Origin: Sanderia malayensis
Lineage: Eukaryota > Cnidaria > Scyphozoa > Semaeostomeae > Pelagiidae
Length of the DNA stretch: 64,000 bases
Direction: 5' to 3'
Assembly: GCA_013076295.1 (NCBI GenBank)
Contig: RQOL01000616.1
Location: 6,042,392 to 6,106,391 of the forward strand
Both the position numbers and the translations under genes were made by a program. Positions 40,172-51,100 of the stretch are shown in pieces. Numbering within the stretch: the stretch's first letter is position 1; each line of letters starts with the position of its first letter. The notes below the pieces were generated by a model, which was not told the DNA's origin, did no database searches, and saw nothing but the letters and a program-made list of their open reading frames with translations.

Positions 40172-43100
40172 TTAAACTCCGCCATTAGAAGAGCCAAGAA
40201 TGGTGCATATTGGATTGGCTCCTGTTTGATTGGTGCATTTCGCTTCGACCCCATACATTACAGTCTTTTTCAAGCAGTAATCCTTTAACGTCTGAAAAAA
40301 ACCATTGTTCTTTGGTAGAAAATCGATCATGGACAACTCTTTCAGATGCCTCTTAGCTGCTGATACCTGTACGTCTGTGATCAAGGGACTGAAATCTGTC
40401 TTCATTACATCCAGGTTGGCAGACGACTGAGCAAGATTCGAAGATTGGCGTGTTGCTATGAAAAACAACATACGTCCTGACATATCGTAGAATTTCGCCA
40501 CTGAGTATGTACCCTTGTCTGTTACCCTTGTCAGAATTTCGTTCAAATTTCTCGATGTTGCTGTAGTTGTGCGAGTGTCGTCCACTTCGAATTTTCTTGT
40601 TAGTTTGACGTTCTGCACTTCTTCCGAGGTTCCTATAGTAACAAAGCAGAAATATGCCTTATTGCATCAGACAAAACTATGGCCTATAGACCCTTTAGTC
40701 GAAAAGAAAAAAATGTATACGGAACAAAACGTAATAGGTTGCAACAGTAGTCTCCAGAATTCTGGAAACTTAATTTATGCTAATAATATATTAAAGGTGT
40801 CAATCAATTATGGGTGTTTCTGTTTCCACACATGAGGGTCAAATTTCAAAACCAAAGAGAAAAGAGACCATAGCGTCAAATCAAAGTTTCCAGAATTTTG
40901 GAAACTGCTTTTGCAAGGCATTGCTGTACCAGTGCATCATCCTGATATGCATAAAACTATGATACACTGTCTCATCTCATTAATGTTTGGTATTGTATGA
41001 CTATTCATGTGCATTGATCCAGAGACGTATAAAAAGCATGTGTGCCTTTAAATCAACAATCAAGGTATGCAAAAGATTTTATTTGGCCCTTTTGAAAAAC
41101 CTGGAATGTTCCAAGAAAAATCTTAATCGCAATAACCAAATAAAGTTAAATTAAGCCTAAAGTCCTACGGACCCACCATTAATCAGTGATGCCGTTGTAA
41201 CACTACAGTACACAATTGTATCAAGTCGAGTCATCTTATATGAGTTGAACTTCAAACTTTTTGTGTAGCTGTGTGAACATTTTGGTCTCGGCAAGATGAA
41301 CACTTCGTTAAAAGTGACAATGTTATTCAATGCTTTTCAAAGGGGCTCCTGTTTGAAACTGATATTTAATGTGGGAACATTGCAAAGCGGACAAGATACT
41401 CAAGTGCGTGCCAAGGGATGCTTGCTTTGAAGAGATATAATTGCACTTACTGATCTGAACTGATACCGGATAGTGGTCACTGACGCTCAAAGACTGCAAA
41501 ATAACAATAAAACAATCAATCTTCATTTGAAATGGTGTGACAAACAATGCAAAGAGGTATGGGGTGCAAAATGCGCTTCAAATGCGCATTGCAACAGGCA
41601 ACAATAAGGTGGATTCTCTTCAAACATGAAACGACAATGGTTTGTTTAATGTTATTTGTGCGTTCATTGTGTTTGGCAGAAAACAAAACACCGGCTTAGA
41701 ACAACCCGCTTCGGGTAATTGCGATGTCTCTATCATATCAAGAATGACACATATATGCCGGTATACAATGCATATTGCGTATATGATACCTGTTCTGGCG
41801 TTAGGGCGTACTCAGTATCGTAGTGAAATACTTGTGGACTGAGCGGATCGATTGCTTTTAACAGTTGGTCACCTGCGACTACAATCCTACAAAACGAAGG
41901 AACATTTAATTATTAATTCTCCTCTTATTCTAATTTCTTTTTCTCAATACACAACACCGGAGTGGGAGCCTGTAGTAGTCTCTTATTTGTAAATGCTGCA
42001 GGGCTGAACAATTCATGCCAAGCCGCGATTCAGACAATAAGACAACGCCTTCGTGATCTGGTTTGTTTTGCTTATCCACTAACGAAAAGCCTCTGTAATC
42101 TGTCTGAAACCCTTTACAAGAGCAATGTCTCAGATGGGCGTCATCAGAACTTCTTGGATTCCCTAAGCAAGCGGATAAGCGGGTTATTATCACCAATTCA
42201 AGATCGAAAAGGTGGATTATATAGATATTTGCGCAAACGAAGACTACTTTACACCCTAGAAATAGGGAGTCTAACATTGACTTTACATAGACTTTCCCGG
42301 GGGTCCTTTTATCCTATCACTACCACAGTTAAAATCGATGAAACTATGCGTTACACAATTAGATACTATACCCCCGGGACACAAAAAAGCTCGCATTGTA
42401 AACCCACGAATTACGTCAGCTAACCAGGGAGTCGTTGCTTACCTGTCATAAGCACATTCAGTTGATCCCGCTGTCGTGTCCGTGATGTCATTGATCAGCC
42501 AATAGAATCGCCGGTCGGTGGCCAGTCTGATTTTCGACCAATCAGACACGTACGTGCAGCCGGCATTAAAATCGCCCATCAAAATCACGTCGCTTATGCC
42601 CCATCGCAGCTTCGCACTCTCGTAAACGTCAACAAGATGGTCGATTTCAGTGGCGGCATCAGATGGTGCCGTGTGAATGCCAATAACGGCGAATGGCATG
42701 GCTGCAAACATACGTCATAACATACTATAAACTGTAGACATTTTGATACTCACGATTGACGAGGGAGCGAGAAAAAACGGTGCTTTGAGCCCGCATAAAA
42801 CATATTTGAAAATAAATACGTTATACTGATCAATGCAAAAATACAAAATAACACAAAATATAAACAATAATACAGCTTCAATAATTCAAGTGAAACGTGC
42901 AGTCTTACCAAGTTTAGTGCTGGTAAACTTCACGACAAAAGGCTCTCTTTGAAATATATCCTTGGCACTGTCATCGTAGACATAATGATCGTCGACAGTT
43001 AACATCTGTTGGCTGAAAATGTAAAAAAACACACATGAAAATTATGATTTATCGCAAAGAAGAACTTGTGGAGAAACTGTGAAAAAATGATTAAAGAGCC

Positions 43101-46100
43101 ACTCCTCTCGGAAGCCTTTTTCCTTATCGCGTAGTAGCTAAGCAACATTATGTTAAAATGAACAACTATATGTATATCTGAAAGCCCTTTTATACTTGGT
43201 AGCTAAATGCCTTCTACAACCCTTCTCCCAGCTCTCTCGAACCCCAATACGCTAATCTGCCTCGCCTATTTTATCTGCTCTATGATATGATACACGCAAA
43301 ACACCAAATAAGGCACCAAGAACGACATTTCGCTTCGCTACTTGTCAAGACTTATTCCAGTCTCAAGCAAAAGGATATGCAATTATGAGAGCATCAGAAA
43401 AGGTAATGCAACACGAAAGCATAAAACGCGCTTCAAGGAAATGCAACTCAAGGGCAAAAAACGCGATTCAAGGAAATGCAACTCAAGGGCAGAAAACATG
43501 ATAAAGATTTATATTTAGCAAGAACCTATCAGTCTTACTTGTATAAGTAGGCGTACTGTTCTTTGCTAGAAGTTCTTCCCAACCTTGAGCTCACAGCGAT
43601 GCCATATGTAAACGAAGTGCTATAAAAAACAACAACATCATACAGCATGTTATGGCAACTAATCTGTGTAGTCGTGTACTGGTTCAATTGAGAGAGTACG
43701 ACGGAGTGAAATGAAGTGCTAAACTAAATAAACGCAGGGGAATGTCACAAACCTGGCAGCATTGACTTTGGACAAAAGATCAAAAATTGCAGTCTCTGAT
43801 GAATCACGAATCTCTTGAATCAGAATCAAGTCATAACGTAGAATGATCTGAAATCAACAACCGCATGATTAATTGATTAGCATGATTGATTAATCGCAGC
43901 ATAGATAATGATTGCAGTAATAATTGCAGTGACTGGCAATAATTGACATCTTCATTAGATATCGTCACTCAGGTTAATTGAAACTCTTGGCTACAGGGCA
44001 AGAAATCAGGCCTGTCATGTTACCTTTACGAGCTGCTGGACAACAAATGTCTTGGACATTTTCGTACGACCGAATACGCGCACGTTAAAGGCAGCCACGT
44101 CAAGGACGTTTGGATCATTCTTGGAATTGTCAGCAGTAGAGCTAGAAGCAGAAAACATTCGCACATTTATTGCATTATGCTGATGATAACGATGATGATA
44201 GTAATAAAGAAGATGATGAGTATTATGATTATCACATTTGAAAAAGTAGGATAGAAACAAACAAAAGCAAACAGAAGAGGAAGAAAAAGCAGAAATAAAA
44301 GAAGAAACAAATAAAATAGTGGAAGAAGAAAGAAAAAAGTAGAAAAAATAAAAATGAGAAAGAAAGCAGAAGATAAAAAGAATCAAAGAAGTAAAAGTAG
44401 AAGATGAAGAATAAGTAGGTATTAATGAAAAATGTTAAAAACAAAAAACGGAATGGGTAATAAAAAATTCCGTAATCATATAATCAAAATTGACATATTT
44501 GACTATCATGATCATGATCATGAAAAAAATAAATGTCATAAAAAACAAAAATAATAATGACAAATAATAAAAATATCGACAATAATTACATTAATCTAGC
44601 TGCAATAGTTCTCTCAGATATTGTCTAGTTATTGTAAAGATATATATATTGGATAAGAAATATGGAGTGGTAACGAGACCCTGGAAAATACAGCGCTTTG
44701 TTGGAGGATGAGGCGCCATTTTTTATAGAGGGTGGATGCATCAACACCCTGTATCGAAACCCAGCCATACACCTTCAAAAAACGAACTTGAAATTACCTC
44801 TAGATTATCTTAGTTCCTATCACCAAGTTATTAATACACTTATAACATTCCTAAGTAAACTGATTCACCACTATTCAACTTACTCTCGACTGTTTATAAG
44901 ATCATCCAAATCAACATCGAAATCATAGAGAGCATTATCTTTCGTTCTACTTGCAACATTGCTGCAGATAGCAAGCCAAATCACAACAAAGGAAATGGCC
45001 TTCATCATTCTGGCTTTACAATGCTTTAATAAATATTAAACTGCAGTTTCTGCCACGTTGCTTGCCTTCAAATTTCTGCGTTCCAACAAGTGCCTGTCGC
45101 TGAATTTTAAGAAACTCAGCGAATGTTCACTCACATTAAAATAACATGAAACATGCGACTGAGCAGTTCTGTACATGAAAAACTGTTGATTTATTTAATA
45201 GTGCCTTGGAGAGCAATTACTTCGGGGGCGGTATGTAGTTTATACCGGAGACAATTGTGAAATAATTTCTATATAACAATGGTCGATTATTGAAAACACG
45301 AAACAAAAACTATAAGTTTTTTACTTTCAAAAATTGAAAGGTCGCCATGAGTGTTTATTCCTTTTTACTAATACTGTGAAGAATAGTCATTGTCGGAAAC
45401 TGAGACCAAATTCTTAGGTATATGCAATGGAGTGCTGTTATATGCAATACATGGACGTAGAGTTAGGGGACTAGGAGGTTCCAGTCCCCTTGGGCTCTTT
45501 TCAAAAAAACTTATCTCAGGCTTAGCCTTTGGTAATTAAAAGTAGGTTTCTTTGTAAGTTGGATTAAATTAGTACCTTGTACTAGTCTTACTTAGTGTAG
45601 ACGTAATATCCAACGTTAAATAATGTATAAATGAAAATGAAATGAAATGAAAGGCTGATTTTGTCTTGTAAAGGCCTTCGCGGTTTTACAAGACTGACAC
45701 GCTATGCGCACTGACACGCTCGGCTGACACGCTATGCGCACATTTACTTACACGCATTCGTTTATAAAAAACATACCTCAAGGCCTAGCTCTTGAAAAGT
45801 TCTCATAATAAGTACATACTTCCATTAATTCATTATAAGAACGTCACATAAAAAGTATATAGAGCCCCTCTCTAGTTCTCATAGGGGGCTTTATTGTGTA
45901 AAAAAGGCGTAATTTCATGTCACGTTTGTCACAATTTCACGTTTGCAGTGCAGTATTGAAACATGCAGCATTTTTGAGAGCATAATGAAGTACATAGTAA
46001 GCAAAAATAAAATGAGCATGCGCACAGACGCTTACCTCACTTTGAGATTGCTGATGCTTGCAAGAATAAAATAGAAAAGAAGTGCCAAATGAATCTTCAT
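40172..46100 (-). CDS. Secreted DNase I-like endonuclease with C-terminal extension
   Basis: A divalent-metal-dependent DNA endonuclease of the DNase I family, probably secreted. Exons join in phase: 46100-46036 (signal peptide MKIHLALLFYFILASISNL), 44141-44024, 43847-43753, 43619-43539, 43012-42909, 42701-42443, 41886-41790, 41493-41451 and 40632-40172, about 440 residues. Conserved blocks: AAFNVRVFG, LILIQEIRD (catalytic Glu), VIGIHTAPSDA (catalytic His), ILMGDFNAGC (metal and transition-state residues), TECAYDRIVV and SDHYPVSV (catalytic Asp-His). The core matches animal DNase I of about 260 residues. The last exon then adds about 150 residues that I do not recognise. An alternative first exon at 45008-44884 also encodes a signal peptide and ends in the same phase. 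Activity is expected since all key residues are present. Confidence 0.92.
44265..44440. repeat. Purine-rich tract in DNase intron 1
   Basis: About 175 bp almost entirely of A and G on the plus strand (GAAGAAA-type units). Long open frames on the minus strand here (Phe/Leu-rich) are compositional. Confidence 0.75.
44884..45008 (-). CDS. Alternative first exon of the DNase I-like gene
   Basis: ATG at 45008-45006 starts MMKAISFVVIWLAICSNVAS, a good signal peptide, followed by an acidic stretch (ALYDFDVDLDDL), and the exon ends in AGA|GTAAGT in phase 2, which fits the exon at 44141. The exon at 46100-46036 has the same phase and also encodes a signal peptide, so two promoters or a duplicated first exon are possible. 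Confidence 0.5.
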
Positions 46101-48126
46101 TTCCAATGCTTGGCGTATCGCGTCTTTGATGTACTACTCCTTCAAGATCTGAGAAAAAAAGAAAACAAGCAATTTACAACGAAGAAAGAAGCTCACTTTA
46201 TATCAGCAGACAGAGCCTAAATATTTACATATCACTTCAACATAAACACATTGAAATTTATAAAAAATTTCTCACGTGCATCAACCCAACCAATAAGAGG
46301 ATGTAAAAACAGATTAGTTTTGATATGATTTCGAATTTCGTTTCGTTGAGAAAATGTCCACACGAAACAAACAGCCTTTTTGATTTATTATCATTTTCCG
46401 ATAGGACAAAAGACGAATTTACTTAATTTTACTTTCATTAGAACCATGCAGCTTTGGAAAGTGTAACCGCAAAATTCAATTTAATACAATTCTTTATTTG
46501 ACAAACACTCTTTGCGCTTGCGCCCAACTAGCAGTTACCAAGAAGAAAACAATAAACAGGCCTATCACCAGACAAGCTAGCACCAGGTCCCTAGCTTACA
46601 TTGATACACGGTCTTTTTATAAAGAACTACCCAAGACCTAGTTCTTCAAGTTCGTTAATTTAGAACCCGTTTTGACTACATTGTACTACTGAAAGTTCAT
46701 CGAGATCTGAGCTTTGCATTTAGTGACCAAAGATAACATTAGCTGCAAAAAAGCTTTGAAATTCGAACTTTATCTAAAATTGTGGCCATAAACAAAGTCA
46801 AAAAATCGAAGAATGAAAAAAACAGTTCAATAAAAAAGACAACGTTTAGCTTGACTGGAAATCGTTAGCACATTTTTGATTTTCGGTGTTCGTGGTGATA
46901 AAATGATTCAATTTTGAATGCAAGACAGAGTGATATTAAAAGAGTTTCTTTTCGAGAAGAATAAAAGACTTACTCTAACAACTAAATTATAGAACTGTAA
47001 GTATTTTAACTTTTCTTTATAGATTAACTCGTAGGTAATCTTGTAATTTTATGGACTACTTTTGTGACTTTATAACTTTTGCTTTTATTTGATTTCGAGT
47101 TTTAGATCCTTTCGCGTTGATTCCCAAAGTACTTTTATTGATGTAGATGCAGATGCCTGCGATCTCATCTGACAAGAAATATCAAGAATGTAACTGGAAA
47201 TCTCAATCTCATACCATTATCATTGATCTGCGCAGACTCAGTAGACAGTTTCACGGGTGTCCTATTTTCTCCAAGCAGCATCACAACCCCTGCGGAGGAG
47301 GAAGACAGTAAAACATTGATTAGCATTGCATTTTATCAGCTGTATTAGTACAGCTGCAAGAAAAGTTATCAACGCTTCATAGGAGATGCCGCAATATTAA
47401 TGAAAAAAGTATGCCGAACCTTTAAACAAATATATCAATCAGATGAAAATAAAGACAGAGTTAATATAAACATCAGTTGATTATCTGATTTCAATTAAGC
47501 TATGTTAACAAGGAAATTAACTTTGGTATGAAATATTTACATCACATCATGATAACTCAAATCATCGATAACCTGATAGCTCTGGTCATTTTGTATTCCA
47601 CAAAAAACCTGTATTAGCTTCCTTACCTCGAACCAGGTTTCTTGATGATCTTGTTCGAGTCATAAAGATTTTGCTGTAATTATAACTATGATGATGGTGA
47701 TTATGATGACGATGATGATGATTGCGATGATTATAATGAATGATAATACATTACAGGCCTGGACTTTAACCTAATGAGAGCTACTCGGGTTTCTTTGCAA
47801 ACATGAAAAACAGTTAAATACACCTCAACCCCTTGAAAATAATAAGCTCCAATTCAAATATCGATGCCAAATCAACTTTAAGCAATCAAACGATGCTGGC
47901 TAAAACAATCAGTACAGACAATCAATCTGGAGCACAGAAGCATTAGCTATCATCCAAGGAATAGGAGAACTAAAATTGCTGTTTGCTTCGGACACAGCTT
48001 GGCAAACTACATTGAAAGATCGAGCAAACAAAAAACTTAAAATTTCCTTCACCTCGGTGCTGGTAATATTATAAGGCTCACACTCACAGCAGACAGACTG
48101 CCAAGTATACACATCTCAAATTGAAG
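46101..48126. promoter_or_regulatory. Intergenic between divergent DNase and mosaic-protein genes
   Basis: Both genes point away from this 2-kb stretch, so it should hold both promoters. A possible non-coding or upstream exon of the DNase gene is at about 47295-47216 (ATG CTG CTT ..., then G|GTATGAG), which could splice to an acceptor at 46148. A (GAT)n tract is at 47690-47735. Promoter role is inferred from position. Confidence 0.4.
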
Positions 48127-51100
48127 ATGAAGCAGTTAACGACAACGATGCTTAGCATCACGCTACTCGGACTCTTATTTGCAAGGGGTGCAGTTGGCTG
48201 TGGTGGGGGAAGTAGCAAGTGCACCTACACAGTTTGTTCAACGTCCTGGGGATCGTGGGCCCCGGGCGTTGCCCAAGGCTCGTGTCGTTGGCAGACAAGC
48301 AAAGCCCATCATAGCTATCGGTCGTACGAGAAAAGTAGCGGTTGTTCGAACACGCCTTGCAACACGAAGGACAAGACTCGTTATATGTGTAAGTAAAGCA
48401 TAGTTGCCTTTATCGTTTTAACAGCTATATTCCAGCGCAACGATGTCAAGCTTTGCTGCAATATACATCGCTTATGCGTTATGCTTTTTGCACTGCCAGT
48501 TGAGCAAGCAAACAAATTCTCGGGCCGCTTCTGCTAATTTTGCATTAAAATTATAAAGAGCATAATCCCGGAAAACCATCTGTTATATATTTAAAATTAC
48601 TGCGCGTGAAAAAATTGAATATAGTCAACTTTATAGTAAAATTAGCTGTTTTCCCTACTTCTATGCAATCTTCTTGCTGTGCCCTATCACGCCAGGCAAA
48701 AAAATTAACTACAAGCAATATGTTTGGGTTGAATAACAAATAAAATCATGACAAAGAAAACGGCAGAACCAACAGAAAAGTTGTAGAATGAAGCAATACA
48801 AAAGAAAAGATGCATACTGTGATTACATTTTCCCATTGTCGCCTTATTATTGTTGCAGACAAACGAGGTAGATATTGTTTGTTGTAGGCATGCAAGAAAG
48901 CATTTTAAAATTGAATCAGTATCTTACTAAATTTGAAACACGCAGGGTCGATAGAAGAAATCATTCGCAGAATGAAGACAAGAGCAAATATTGGACAAAA
49001 ACTGCAACTGCACAAATTTTAGTGTTGGTGTTTGTTCAGCAGCTTTTCCTTTCTTTAAACTATTGACAATATTGTACAACTTCGAAAGAAATATATATAC
49101 ATGATTATAATTCTTTCCGATTAATCACAAATTCAATTACAGTGACAAGCATTATAATCACAAGCGCTAATCACCTACCACAATCACAAATCACAATCAC
49201 AATCACAGCTATCATCTCCAAGTGTGGCGACTAGAAGAGGATGGCCAGAAAACAAACTATATTCTGTGAAACTTACTCAATTTTCCAAATCTCAAATTTC
49301 CACAATGCTTTTTACCAGCCTGTTAGATATCAATTGCAAGATAACCTTTATCTTCGCAACAGCTTCCCATTAGATATCTAACAGGTACTTCATGTATCGT
49401 GCATGTTTGGTTGAATATTGCGAAACGTGTATTGATGTAGCAGGGACGATACAACAGACAGCTATTTACTTAGTATGAGAAACAGTCTACGTTCAAGTGT
49501 AATGACAACATTTAAAAGGTCACTGTTGCTCCTTTGTTTAGGCTCGTGCAAATACGTCTCTCACTGTCGCTGGGCGTCGTGGGGCTCGTACACAGGCAAC
49601 ATCGCAAGAGGAACATGTGGCATTCAAACGAGGTACCGGTACCCAACAAAGTATTACTCTTATGAATACAGATCGGGAAGCTGCAATGGCGCAAAGTTGA
49701 CATGCCCCCAAGAGAAGGACGAGCAAACAAGACAATGGTGTAAGTACAGTTTATCAGCTCTACAGTTCAGAAATGAACAGGTTCAAAATACTTTATATAT
49801 CCAGTAAAACAGTGATAACTCGAGTGCGTGATGGTTCGGACCTCAGATAACTCGAACCATATTTCATTCCCACTGAAAGCTTTGTAAATACTTTCTGATT
49901 GTCGATTACTCAAACATTCGTTGATTCAAACCATTTTACTCACGCCGTTGGTATGCAAACCACTGTACATTGTTTCTATACCAACAAAGGTGGGTGAAAC
50001 ATGTCAAGTGGACATAAAGTGTCACCTTATGCAATGTGAAAATCTTTGCATAAGGTGATCAGTCTGATTCCCTAAAATAAGAAATGCTAGCAAATAAAAA
50101 GATAGTTAGTCACCTTGGATGAAATGCTGGATGGTTTTATTGCTCTTTCAACGTGTTTACAAAGACTTTCAATAACTTTGAATTAACATCAAGTGCTACG
50201 GTTCTTAATACCTGAAACAAAAACAATCAAATCTCAGTCAATCGTGACAATAAGTAGAGGAATCTACTGTTGACTTGGATATGAGTAAAGCATCGACAAC
50301 TCATTTCGAATTCAAAATTATAATAGATCTAATAAATTAAACTGTCGATAAGACCAGAAACCTCTCATTTTGTATGAGAGGTTTCTGGTCTTACAAGTCT
50401 ATCAGGAGGACTCAAGGTTCACACACGGATGCCATTAAAGATCAACAAAAGCATGAAACAAATTTGCTTTTATCGTTAATGCTTGTGTTCTAGGTAACTG
50501 CAGAAAGGCGGCTAAATGTGATCCAACATCTTGGAGCAGTTGGTCCGGAAACGTGCCTAACGGACATTGCGCAACACAGACAAACTACAGAGATTTCAAC
50601 CCAACATACACCTACGTACAACAGCAAACCAACTGCAATGGCATCCCATCATCTTGCCGAGGCAGAGAAACCAATTCACGCTCCTATTGTAAGTATGCAC
50701 AAATTCACTCTCCTATTGTAAGTATGCACCAATTCATGCTGCTATTGTGAGTACGAACCAATTAACGCTCCTATTGTAAGTATGCACAAATTCACTCTCC
50801 TATTGTAAGTATGCACCAATTCATGCTGCTATTGTGAGTACGAACCAATTCACGCTCCTATTGTAAGTATGCACAAATTCACTCTCCTATTGTAAGTATG
50901 CACCAATTCATGCTGCTATTGTGAGTACGAACCAATTAACGCTCCTATTGTAAGTATGCACCAATTCACGCTCCTAGTGTAAATATACGTTGCATATCAA
51001 TTGGTAAATGCTCTAACACACGGTACAGATGACCTGTGAAGCACTGTACATATCTTCTACAAGTACACTGCATAGTTATTCTAGCTAACTTCCAACCTAC

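Noticed and set aside
44232..44444. Phe/Leu-rich membrane-like ORFs on the minus strand
   Set aside because: They come from the purine-rich tract read in antisense.
50682..50985. CRISPR-like regular repeat array
   Set aside because: Units are contiguous with no unique spacers, and the genome is eukaryotic; it is a minisatellite.
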